A stretch of 7,477 nucleotides of DNA from DATBFX01 sp036558305. Lineage in GTDB: Bacteria > Chloroflexota > Chloroflexia > Thermomicrobiales > UBA6265. Both the position numbers and the translations under genes were made by a program. This document shows positions 1 through 6,188 of this stretch, in pieces. Within the stretch, counting starts at the first letter, position 1; each line of letters opens with the position of its first letter. Location of the stretch: the NCBI GenBank assembly GCA_036558305.1, contig DATBFX010000406.1, forward strand, positions 1-7,477. Direction: 5' to 3'. A model generated the notes under the pieces. That model saw only the letters and a program-made list of their open reading frames with translations. It was not told the DNA's origin and made no database searches.

Positions 1-12
1 TCCCCCTGCAAT

Positions 13-1728
13 CTATCCCTTGCTCCACTCGTTCGCGTTCCAGAGGTTGGTGTCGCAGAGGGGGTGGATGGTGTAGCCCTGGATGTTGCTACGGCGACCG
101 AAGAGGTTGGTGTTGTTGAACATCGGCGCCCAGGGCAATTCCTCGGCCAGCAGTGCCTGGAGTTGCTTGTAGATGCCGGTGCGCTTGGCCTGGTCGAGTT
201 CGGCGGCGCCCTGTTCCATCAACTGGTCGGCATCGGCGTTTTTGAACTGGACGTAATTGGCGCCGGTGCCCGCCTCGCGCGGGATGAATTGCGAGTGGAG
301 GCGGGAGGTGCAATCGGGGTCGCTGGAGATGGCGTCGTTCCAGGCGACCATCAGGGTGTCGAACTCGGAGTTGGTGGTGTAGTTGCCCCAGACCACCGCC
401 GCCGGCATGTTCTTGATCTCCATGGAAACGCCGATCTTCTTCCAGTCCTGCTGGATGATCTGCTGCGCCGCCTCGCGGGCAGTGTTCCCAGCGGTCGTCG
501 AATTGGTGAAGGCGAGTTTGACCCCGTTGTTCTCGCGGATGCCGTCGCTCCCCTTTGCCCAACCCGCCTCGTCGAGCAGTGCGTTCGCCTTGTCGAGGTC
601 GAACGGGTAAGTCGTCACCTCGCCGTTGTAGGCCCAGTGTGCGGGCGAGAGATAGGTCAGGGTCTTCGGTTGGGTTCCGTAGTAGATCGTGTCGATGATC
701 GTGTCGACGTCGATGGCGTGGTAGAGGGCCTGCTTGACGCGCTTGTCCTGGAACCAGGGTTTGCCGTTGTTGAAGTAGATGAATTCGACGTAGCTGCTGG
801 GGTAGGTAAACTCGACGTAGTCGGCCTGGTCGCCTTCCTGGAACTGGTCGGGAGGAATGCCCTGGTAGTCGATGACGTCGATCTCGCCCGTCTTCAGGCG
901 ACCGAAGAGGGTGGGAAGTTCCGGAATGACCTGGAGGACGATCCGATCGACCTTGGCGACCGTACCGTGGTAATCGGGGTTGCGCTCGACCGTGAGGTGG
1001 TCGCCGCCGACGTGCTCGACGAACTTGAAGGGTCCGGTGCCGACCGGGGCCGAGGTGTTGAAGGGATCTGTGAGAAGGTCCTTGCCGTCGAGGATGTGCT
1101 TGGGGATGACCGCCGTCGTGCCCTGCGTCCAAACGAGTTGGAACGGGGCGTACGCCTCTTTGAGTTTGATGACGACGGTGTACTCGTCGGGCGTCTCCAG
1201 GGTGTCGACCCGGTCGTGGCCGACGCGGGAGCGGACACCCTTCGCGTTCATCACCGTGTCGTAGGTGAACTTGACGTCGTCCGAGGTGAACGGTTGCCCG
1301 TCGTGCCACTTCGCGTTCTGGATCAGCTTGAAGGTCCAGCTCAGACCGTCCTCGCTGATCCCGCCGTTCGCGACCGTCGGCACCTCCGCGGCGAGGTTCG
1401 GCGCGAGCGTCCCGTCCGGCAGCAGCTTCATCAGACTGTCAAACATCAGGACTTCGGGCGCCGTCTCGGGACCGTTGTTCGCGTAGAGCAACGGGTTGTA
1501 GTTGACGGCCTCCTGCGAGGTCCCGACGATGACCGTGCCGCCTTCTTGCGCACGCGCGCCGGTCCGCCGCGTTCCTCCCTGTGGTGCCGCCGCTGCACCG
1601 GATGCAAAAGCGGCGAGGGCGGTTCCGCCGATCCCGAGGGCGGTGCCGCGTTTGATCAGGTCGCGCCGGCTCAGTTCCCCTCGTGTCGCCGCTGCGAGTA
1701 GATGCTTCACCCGCTCGTCGTGGTTCAT
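13..1728 (-). CDS. ABC transporter substrate-binding protein, family 5 (peptide/nickel type), Tat-exported
   Basis: Extracytoplasmic solute receptor of a Dpp/Opp-class ABC importer, 571 aa, normal for the SBP_bac_5 family. The N-terminus has a twin-arginine motif, SRRDLIK (20-26), then an Ala/Gly-rich hydrophobic stretch (28-48) and a Gln/Arg-rich linker, so folded export is likely. The mature domain starts near residue 65. Family landmarks: LPDGTLAPNLA (103-113), a SEDGLSWTFKL-type stretch (125-135) followed by WHDGQPFTSDDV (141-152), VGTGPFKF (229-236), DKRVKQALYHAID (328-340), and DLDKANALLDEAGW (377-390). The frame is open to 1836, but I chose the ATG at 1728 because GGGAGG sits 8 nt upstream and the product then begins just before the Tat motif. 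The 36-residue extension is Arg/Cys-rich and lacks signal character. The TAG stop lies at 13-15. The matching permeases are on the same strand beyond an opposite-strand gene. The substrate cannot be read from sequence: peptides, nickel chelates or oligosaccharides are all possible. Confidence 0.95.
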   Translation of the reverse strand: MNHDERVKHLLAAATRGELSRRDLIKRGTALGIGGTALAAFASGAAAAPQGGTRRTGARAQEGGTVIVGTSQEAVNYNPLLYANNGPETAPEVLMFDSLMKLLPDGTLAPNLAAEVPTVANGGISEDGLSWTFKLIQNAKWHDGQPFTSDDVKFTYDTVMNAKGVRSRVGHDRVDTLETPDEYTVVIKLKEAYAPFQLVWTQGTTAVIPKHILDGKDLLTDPFNTSAPVGTGPFKFVEHVGGDHLTVERNPDYHGTVAKVDRIVLQVIPELPTLFGRLKTGEIDVIDYQGIPPDQFQEGDQADYVEFTYPSSYVEFIYFNNGKPWFQDKRVKQALYHAIDVDTIIDTIYYGTQPKTLTYLSPAHWAYNGEVTTYPFDLDKANALLDEAGWAKGSDGIRENNGVKLAFTNSTTAGNTAREAAQQIIQQDWKKIGVSMEIKNMPAAVVWGNYTTNSEFDTLMVAWNDAISSDPDCTSRLHSQFIPREAGTGANYVQFKNADADQLMEQGAAELDQAKRTGIYKQLQALLAEELPWAPMFNNTNLFGRRSNIQGYTIHPLCDTNLWNANEWSKG

Positions 1729-1991
1729 CTCGGCATCCTCCCGTTGACACTCCGGCCCGCGCCGATTGGTTCCTGCCGTGCCGCCGTTCATCCCTGGGTA
1801 CGCACACATCTTATGCGAGATGGCAGATGTTTGCATCGAGGCGGACGACGAGCAGATCGCGCCACCGGCACCCGATCTCCACTACAATGTCCGTGCATAG
1901 GTCGCCGAACGAGGACCGGAAAGGATGCGGTCGCGCCGAGCGGACTGGATTCGGCGCCCGAAACCTCGTTCGATCGTCGAGGGAGCGGAGC
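1729..1991. promoter_or_regulatory. Divergent intergenic region between the binding-protein gene and the secreted-protein gene
   Basis: This 263-bp stretch must hold the 5' ends of two divergent genes. For the minus-strand gene, a weak -10-like TAAGAT reads on the minus strand (plus positions 1808-1813). It overlaps an inverted repeat ACATCT / AGATGT (1806-1811 and 1825-1830), which could be an operator. For the plus-strand gene, TACAAT at 1883-1888 resembles a -10 box, but no good -35 lies 16-18 bp upstream and the untranslated leader would be about 100 nt. Ribosome binding sites are clear on both sides: GGGAGG before 1728 (minus strand) and GAGGGAG 6 nt before 1992. The promoter assignments are tentative. 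Confidence 0.3.
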
Positions 1992-2513
1992 ATGGTTGCC
2001 ACATTCGACGCAGCGGATTCGACCGAGCGCCGGACGACGAGGCGTGCGGTCGTCGCCGGTCTTGGTGCCGCCGTCATCGCGTTCGGTCTCGGGAACAGGG
2101 CCGAAGCGAAGACGCGGAAAGTCCGTAAAGCTTCGCAGGGATCGAGCGGAACGGGAACATCGGGCACGGGGACCGCGGGCGCTGGTTCGTCGTCCAACGG
2201 GAGCAGCACGGACGGCCAGTCGTCGCCGGGCGGCGCGGGGGGATCGTCCTCCGGAACGGTCGTCCAAGGCGATACGGTGCCGGGCAAGACCGTGCAAGGG
2301 TCGTCGCAGAACGGGAGCAGCAGCAACGGCAGTTCGGGGAATGCCGGCGCTTCGTCGCCGGGAAGTTCGTCCCCCGGGCAGAGTTCGGGGTCGAGCACCA
2401 CGATCACCAATTCGGTGTCGGGTGAGTCGAAAGCCGGTACGAGCTCACCGGGCGAGCACGAAGGGCCGGTGGTGATTCCGGGGGAGACGGATCCGGGCGA
2501 GCCGGGGCATTGA
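1992..2513 (+). CDS. Hypothetical exported Ser/Gly-rich low-complexity protein (Tat-like signal)
   Basis: Unrecognised 173-aa protein. The start is the ATG at 1992, with GAGGGAG 6 nt upstream; the open frame continues to 1683 but that part has no protein-like character. Residues 13-18 contain two Arg pairs (RRTTRR), then a hydrophobic segment (19-34) and AEA (37-39) before Lys40. This looks like a Tat or Sec signal with a signal-peptidase I site. After a short basic patch (TRKVRK, 41-46), residues 49-155 are almost all Ser, Gly, Asn, Thr, Pro and Gln, with repeated words such as NGSS, SSPG and VQG. The tail (156-173) is acidic and Pro/Gly-rich. There is no Cys, no second membrane segment and no sorting motif. 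It is probably a disordered secreted or wall-associated protein. It is the only plus-strand gene here, divergent from the binding-protein gene and convergent with the permeases. The function is unknown. The reverse strand is also open here but gives a Pro/Asp/Leu-biased shadow. Confidence 0.7.
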   Translation: MVATFDAADSTERRTTRRAVVAGLGAAVIAFGLGNRAEAKTRKVRKASQGSSGTGTSGTGTAGAGSSSNGSSTDGQSSPGGAGGSSSGTVVQGDTVPGKTVQGSSQNGSSSNGSSGNAGASSPGSSSPGQSSGSSTTITNSVSGESKAGTSSPGEHEGPVVIPGETDPGEPGH

Positions 2514-2528
2514 GAGACCGGCCCACCT

Positions 2529-2556
2529 GTCATTCCTCGACTTCGCTCGGAATGAC
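2529..2556. repeat. Inverted repeat (hairpin) between convergent genes, possible dispersed palindrome or terminator
   Basis: GTCATTCC (2529-2536) and GGAATGAC (2549-2556) are perfect 8-bp complements around a 12-nt centre, TCGACTTCGCTC. The element lies in the 71-bp gap between the ends of two convergent genes (2513 and 2585), where a bidirectional transcription stop is expected. There is no T-tract on either strand, so a canonical intrinsic terminator is not supported. From memory, similar words (a CATTC / GAATG stem around a TTCGCTC core) occur as dispersed intergenic repeats in several bacterial genomes. I cannot confirm that this copy belongs to such a family. Confidence 0.6.
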
Positions 2557-2584
2557 GATAGGGGGCGATGCCCGCCTCGGCAAT

Positions 2585-3490
2585 TCACCGAATCCGCTGC
2601 CGCGGGTCGAGGGCGTCGCGCAGACCGTCGCCGACGAAGTTGAAGGCCAGGACCGAAAGGGTGATGGCGACGCCGGGCAGGATGGCGAGGTGGGGCGCCC
2701 GGGTGAAGAAGTCCTGGGCGTTGTTGAGCATGATCCCCCAACTGGCGCGCGGCGGTTGGATGCCGTAGCCGAGGAAGCTGATGTAGCTCTCGGCCAGGAT
2801 CGCGTTGGCGACGTTCAACGTCGCGGCGACGATGATCGGTGCCATCCCGTTCGGCAGCAGCTCGCGGACCATGATCCGCGCGTCGGAGGCGCCGAGCGCC
2901 CGCGAGGCGGTCACGAAGTCGAGCTCTTTCAGCGAGAGGAATTGGCCGCGGACGATCCTGGCGACCTCCATCCAGGCGGTGGCACCGACGATGAGCGTGA
3001 TCGAGACGACGGTCGGCGTTATGAACGAGGCCAGGACGAGGAGCAGGTAGACCGTCGGGAAACAGAGAAAGACCTCGGTCAATCGCATCAAGAAGGTGTC
3101 GACGTAGCCGCCGTAGTACGCGGCGAGAACGCCAATCGCCGACCCCAGCACGATCGTGACGACCATCGCCGCGAAGCCGACGACGAGCGAGACGCGCCCG
3201 GCAAAGAGCAGGCGGGTGAGCACGTCCCGGCCCAGGTCGTCGGTTCCCAGGATGTGTCCCGGTGTCAGCGGGGGTTTGAAGCGGGCACGCGGATTGATGT
3301 CCGTGACCGGATCGTAGGGGGCGATCACCGGGGCGAGCGCCGAGGCGAGGAAGAAAACGACGATGACGACCGCGCCGGCCAGCGCCAGTCGGTGCCGGAC
3401 GAACCGGCGGCCGACCTGGCGCAGCAGACCCTCGTGCACCTCGCGCCGGCGAATCGGGCCGGCCAGGCTCTCGGCTGCGGCGTCCGCCAT
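2585..3490 (-). CDS. ABC transporter permease, DppC/OppC type
   Basis: Inner-membrane permease subunit of a peptide/nickel-class importer, 301 aa, the usual length. An N-terminal cytoplasmic arm is followed by the first membrane span (about 35-57, OppC_N region). Then comes the hallmark GTDDLGRDVLTRLLFAGR (82-99) and the BPD_transp_1 domain (about 100-295). The EAA-type loop that contacts the ATPase reads TASRALGASDARIMVRELLPN (around 194-214; key Gly200 and Leu212-Pro213). The C-terminal signature FVGDGLRDALDPR spans 285-297. I chose the ATG at 3490 because GGGG lies 6 nt upstream. An in-frame ATG at 3502 would add four residues and cannot be excluded. The stop of the DppB-type gene is 29 bp upstream, so the two are surely co-transcribed and their products pair as a heterodimeric channel. 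The cognate ATPase genes are not in the window. Confidence 0.95.
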   Translation of the reverse strand: MADAAAESLAGPIRRREVHEGLLRQVGRRFVRHRLALAGAVVIVVFFLASALAPVIAPYDPVTDINPRARFKPPLTPGHILGTDDLGRDVLTRLLFAGRVSLVVGFAAMVVTIVLGSAIGVLAAYYGGYVDTFLMRLTEVFLCFPTVYLLLVLASFITPTVVSITLIVGATAWMEVARIVRGQFLSLKELDFVTASRALGASDARIMVRELLPNGMAPIIVAATLNVANAILAESYISFLGYGIQPPRASWGIMLNNAQDFFTRAPHLAILPGVAITLSVLAFNFVGDGLRDALDPRQRIR

Positions 3491-3519
3491 CGTCAGCCCC
3501 ATCCCGTCCGCGCCGATTC

Positions 3520-4479
3520 TCAGCGGACCCGAATCCGGGGATCGACGAAGCTGAGAGCGATGTCGGCGATGAGGTTGCCGATCACGACGAGGACCGCGGT
3601 CACCATCAACAGCGCCATCAGGACGGGAAAGTCGCGGTAGGTCAGGGCGTCGAGGAAGAGCCGGCCCATCCCGGCCCAGGCAAAGACGCTTTCGGTCACC
3701 AGCGCCCCGCCGAACACGGCCGGCAGTTGCACGCCGGCGAGGGCGATGATCGGGAGGACGGCGTTGCGGAGGATGTGACCGCGCAGCACCCGGCGGCCGG
3801 CGAGCCCTTTGGCGTAGGCGGTGCGGACGTAGTCCTGGTGGATGACGTCGAGGAGACTCGACCGGAAGTAGCGACTCCACTGGGCGGTCAGGACGAAGGC
3901 GAGGACCAGCGCCGGGGCGATCAGGTGGTGGAGCCGGTCGCCGAGCGTGCCCCCGCCTTCGCCGAGCGAGCGGTATCCACCGGACGGGATCCAGCCGAGA
4001 CGTTCGGCGAAGACGTAGATGACCATCAGACCGAACCAGAAGGTCGGGATCGAGAGGGCGACGAGCGCACCTGTTGAGGCCAGGTAGTCGAACGCCGAGT
4101 ATTGCCGGGTCGCCCCGATCGTGCCGATCGCGAAGCCGAAGATGATCGCCAGGGCGTAAGCGGTTCCCATCAGTTCCAGCGTCGCCGGCACCCGCTCCCA
4201 GATCAGATGGCTGACGGGGGCGCCGCCGCGAAACGAGTGGCCCCAGTCTCCGGTGAACATGTTCCCGGCCCAGGTCAGGTACTGCTGCCAGAGGGGACGG
4301 TTTAGCCCCCACGCTTCCTTGATCCGCTCGATGTCCTGGGAACTGACGTTGGGGTTGAGGGTATAGAGCGCGGCAAACCCGCCGGGCGCCAACTGCATCA
4401 TCAGGAATCCCAGGATCGAGACCCCGACCAGGAGGGGAATCACCTGCAACAGCCGGCGAATCAGATAGGGGCCGTTCAT
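3520..4479 (-). CDS. ABC transporter permease, DppB/OppB type
   Basis: First permease subunit of the peptide/nickel-class importer, 319 aa. Membrane span 1 is at about 9-31. The periplasmic stretch carries the family words AWGLNRPLWQQYLTW (56-70) and GDWGHSF (77-83), then RVPATLEL (96-103) at the entrance to the BPD_transp_1 domain. The EAA loop runs DYVRTAYAKGLAGRRVLRGH (216-235) and continues into RNAVLPII (238-245). The late motif FAWAGMGRLFLDALTYRDFP (266-285) and the terminal DPRIRVR (313-319) are typical. The ATG at 4479 follows a strong AAGGAG with a 10-nt spacer. This gene heads the permease pair and ends 29 bp before the DppC-type start. The Uma2-like gene lies 77 bp upstream on the same strand; a GC hairpin in that gap makes shared transcription uncertain. 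Confidence 0.95.
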   Translation of the reverse strand: MNGPYLIRRLLQVIPLLVGVSILGFLMMQLAPGGFAALYTLNPNVSSQDIERIKEAWGLNRPLWQQYLTWAGNMFTGDWGHSFRGGAPVSHLIWERVPATLELMGTAYALAIIFGFAIGTIGATRQYSAFDYLASTGALVALSIPTFWFGLMVIYVFAERLGWIPSGGYRSLGEGGGTLGDRLHHLIAPALVLAFVLTAQWSRYFRSSLLDVIHQDYVRTAYAKGLAGRRVLRGHILRNAVLPIIALAGVQLPAVFGGALVTESVFAWAGMGRLFLDALTYRDFPVLMALLMVTAVLVVIGNLIADIALSFVDPRIRVR

Positions 4480-4501
4480 GACCGGCGTGCTCCTTTCGCG
4501 A

Positions 4502-4526
4502 CGGCGCCCGGTGTCGAGCGGCGCCG
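4502..4526. repeat. GC-rich inverted repeat upstream of the DppB-type permease
   Basis: CGGCGCC (4502-4508) and GGCGCCG (4520-4526) are perfect 7-bp complements with an 11-nt loop. They lie in the 77-bp gap between the Uma2-like gene and the permease operon, just upstream (minus strand) of the permease ribosome binding site. The hairpin could end Uma2 transcription or protect the permease mRNA 5' end. No T-tract follows it, so terminator function is a guess; in GC-rich DNA such a stem may also arise by chance. Confidence 0.35.
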
Positions 4527-4556
4527 GTCCCTACCACCCATTTGCCCGCCGATGAC

Positions 4557-5231
4557 TCAGGCGAGGGGCTCGCCGGCGAGGAAGCGGCGCCAGGCGTCGG
4601 GTGCGATCAGCTTGAGGAGGTGGAGCGGATTGGGGAGGGGGTCCTGCTCGAGCCATGCCGGGTCGAACCAGAAACCGGGCAAGACCTCGGAGTGATAGCG
4701 GCCCTGCTCGTCCGGTTGGACCGGCTGATACGATCCGGCGTGGTCGAGGCGGAAGAAATCGAAGCCGGTATGTCCTTCGCGGCCTTCGACCCAGAGGTAT
4801 TCCCGCGAGCCTGCCGCTTGAAATTCGAGGTACTTGTCGCGGCGATCCCGTGTGAGGCTGTCTTCTGATCCGACCTCGGCGACGAAGTCGGCGCCGCCGA
4901 CGAACCACTCTCGTTCGACGCGGTCGCGATGCTCTTTGAGGACAATGAACATGTCGGGAAGTCGAACTGAAGGGCGCGTCGGGACAAGCATGCCGAACTG
5001 TTCGGAGAAGATGTCTCCAAGGTCGAACAGGTCGACAAAGCCACCGAAGAGGCGAACAAGGAACGCGGTCATGAGCGCATGTCGCTTCAAGACGGACATG
5101 AAGACGATCGCCTCCCCATCGACCCATTCGACTTGTAGCCCCTCGATGTCACCCAGGTTCCGGTATTCCTCCAGACTCATCGGGTAGGTGTGACCCGGCA
5201 GGAGCCGTGGAGATGTGAGTTGCTGGACCAT
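4557..5231 (-). CDS. Uma2 family (DUF820) PD-(D/E)XK nuclease-like protein
   Basis: Member of the Uma2/DUF820 family, which has a restriction-endonuclease-like fold and is abundant in Cyanobacteria and Chloroflexota; its cellular role is poorly known. Product 224 aa. Residues 17-40 match the family N-terminus: PMSLEEYRNL, then the VEWVDGE segment with Glu35, Asp38 and Glu40. The putative catalytic set is present: Pro92-Asp93 in RLPDMFIVL, Glu119 in FVAEVGS, and Lys133 in RDKYLEFQAAG, followed by the usual REYLWVEG strand (143-150). The 75 residues after that are less conserved in the family, and nothing suggests inactivation. I chose the ATG at 5231 because GGAG lies 7 nt upstream; the frame is open to 5315 but the extra residues are basic and featureless. 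No transposase, toxin or modification gene is adjacent, so no link to defence or mobility can be made. It precedes the permease operon on the same strand. Confidence 0.85.
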   Translation of the reverse strand: MVQQLTSPRLLPGHTYPMSLEEYRNLGDIEGLQVEWVDGEAIVFMSVLKRHALMTAFLVRLFGGFVDLFDLGDIFSEQFGMLVPTRPSVRLPDMFIVLKEHRDRVEREWFVGGADFVAEVGSEDSLTRDRRDKYLEFQAAGSREYLWVEGREGHTGFDFFRLDHAGSYQPVQPDEQGRYHSEVLPGFWFDPAWLEQDPLPNPLHLLKLIAPDAWRRFLAGEPLA

Positions 5232-5345
5232 GTACTGTCTCCGAGCCTGGTGTCGGTGCGACCGGGGTGCGGGCGTGTACGCATCAATCCTCGCACGGCG
5301 CGACGGCAGTCGCAACGCCGACAGCCGCCGCGAACGCGCCGGCTC

Positions 5346-5513
5346 TCAAACGAGTTTGGCGATCGCGAGGGCGAGGCAGAGGACGAGCGCGATCACCGCG
5401 AGGATGACGATGATCGCCGAACACGAGCGGGCGGCGGAGGCGATGTCGGCGGGGCTGCTGGACGCGGAGGAGGCGTCGTCGAGGCCGTCCAGGTCGCCGG
5501 CTGGATCGATCAC
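5346..5513 (-). CDS. Small single-span membrane protein, translationally coupled to the CDP-alcohol phosphatidyltransferase
   Basis: Predicted 55-aa protein, unrecognised. Its GTG start (5513-5511) overlaps the TGA stop of the upstream phosphatidyltransferase (5512-5510) as GTGA, the classic arrangement for coupled translation. No Shine-Dalgarno sequence precedes it, which fits reinitiation. Residues 3-30 are soluble, acidic and Ser/Ala-rich, with Asp at 3, 7, 9, 12 and 13. Residues 33-52 form one strongly hydrophobic helix (starting AIIVILAV), ending with Lys53 near the C-terminus. Codons strongly prefer C or G at the third position (runs of ATC, GTC, CTC, GCC), as in true genes here. The overlap, the codon bias and the single clean membrane segment together make this more than a chance frame. 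It may be a partner or stabiliser of the lipid enzymes, but function is not shown. Confidence 0.65.
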   Translation of the reverse strand: MIDPAGDLDGLDDASSASSSPADIASAARSCSAIIVILAVIALVLCLALAIAKLV

Positions 5514-6145
5514 GGGCGGCGGGAGGGGCGGACGGCGCCGTCGACCGTGCTGCCCGCCGCGGTCTCGGCGCGGGAGAGGCGCCAGACGTGAACGATGCGG
5601 GTGGCGGCGGTGACGTGGGTGAGGATGGCGAGCGCCCAGAGCGCCCAGAGCGGGCGGTCGATCAACAGACAGAGGGCGAGGAGGAGGACGCGCTCGGGGC
5701 GGGCGACGAGACCGACCGAGGCTTTCCAACCGAGGGCTTCGGCGCGGGCGCGGGCGTAGCTGATCATCAGCGAGCCGACCGTGGCGATGAAGACGAGGAT
5801 CGAGCCGGTTTTGGCATCGTCGGTGTCGAGGAGGAAGATCAGCACGCCGAGGAAGACGACCGATTCGGAATAGCGGTCGAGGGTCGAATCGAGAAAGCCG
5901 CCGAACTTGGACGTGGTCCCAGTGGAGCGGGCAACGGCGCCGTCGAGCATGTCGAAGGCGCTGGCGACGAGCAGGAATGCCCCGCCCCAGCGGGGATGAC
6001 CGCTGGCGATGACGGCGGCGACGGCGGCGTTGAGGACAAGACCGATCACCGTCAGCATGTTGGCGGTCAGGCCGAGCCGGGCGATGGCGCCGCCGATGAC
6101 GAGGACGTAGCCCCGGACCCAGGTGCCGATCCGCTCCGAGATCAC
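5510..6145 (-). CDS. CDP-alcohol phosphatidyltransferase, probable phosphatidylinositol-phosphate synthase-like
   Basis: Integral membrane enzyme that moves a phosphatidyl group from CDP-diacylglycerol to an alcohol, 211 aa. The full family motif is intact: Asp65, Asp68, Gly69, Ala72, Arg73, Gly82, Asp86 and Asp90, in the spacing D-x2-D-G-x2-A-R-x8-G-x3-D-x3-D that binds metal and CDP. The N-terminal LGLTANMLTVIGLVLN (24-39) is also typical. Downstream, SYARARAEALG (129-139) and ARPER (148-152) resemble the inositol-phosphate-using branch (actinobacterial PgsA1 and archaetidylinositol-phosphate synthases) more than PG-phosphate synthase. I therefore favour a phosphatidylinositol-phosphate-type product, formed from inositol phosphate. 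The start is the GTG at 6145, with GAGG 7 nt upstream; the frame is open further but is Arg/Ser/Pro-rich. It lies 43 bp after the PimA-like gene and overlaps the small membrane protein gene by 3 nt, so the three form one operon. Confidence 0.9.
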   Translation of the reverse strand: MISERIGTWVRGYVLVIGGAIARLGLTANMLTVIGLVLNAAVAAVIASGHPRWGGAFLLVASAFDMLDGAVARSTGTTSKFGGFLDSTLDRYSESVVFLGVLIFLLDTDDAKTGSILVFIATVGSLMISYARARAEALGWKASVGLVARPERVLLLALCLLIDRPLWALWALAILTHVTAATRIVHVWRLSRAETAAGSTVDGAVRPSRRP

Positions 6146-6188
6146 GGTCCCACCTCGCCACTCCGGTCGCCGGGGGCTGTCCGCGCGC

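Noticed and set aside
64..1701. 545-codon open frame on the plus strand opposite the binding-protein gene
   Set aside because: It is an antisense shadow in GC-rich DNA. The product is Val/Asp/Gly/Arg-biased with no domain, while the minus strand encodes a full SBP_bac_5 protein.
1744..1749. Perfect TTGACA (-35 consensus) on the plus strand
   Set aside because: No -10-like hexamer lies 16-19 bp downstream and no gene starts nearby on that strand.
1811..2533. 240-codon minus-strand frame opposite the Ser/Gly-rich secreted protein
   Set aside because: No signal peptide and no start with a ribosome site. Its Pro/Asp/Leu bias mirrors the Ser/Gly repeats of the plus strand, which has a proper ribosome site and signal sequence. 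The choice of strand is not absolutely certain.
2510..3640. 376-codon plus-strand frame opposite the permease pair
   Set aside because: The composition is extreme in Arg, Asp, Glu and Gly with no motif, and the antisense strand holds clear DppC and DppB-type proteins.
3503..4537. Long upstream extension of the DppC-type frame, giving a 650-codon frame
   Set aside because: The first part is out of frame with the DppB-type gene and reads as Arg/Pro-rich nonsense. The DppC-type protein starts at 3490 (or 3502).
5300..5313. Small inverted repeat GCGAC / GTCGC with a 4-nt loop upstream of the Uma2-like gene, after the lipid cassette
   Set aside because: It is only 5 bp, has no T-tract, and such stems are common by chance at this GC content. 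It is not enough to call a terminator in the 114-bp gap at 5232-5345, which otherwise shows nothing clear.
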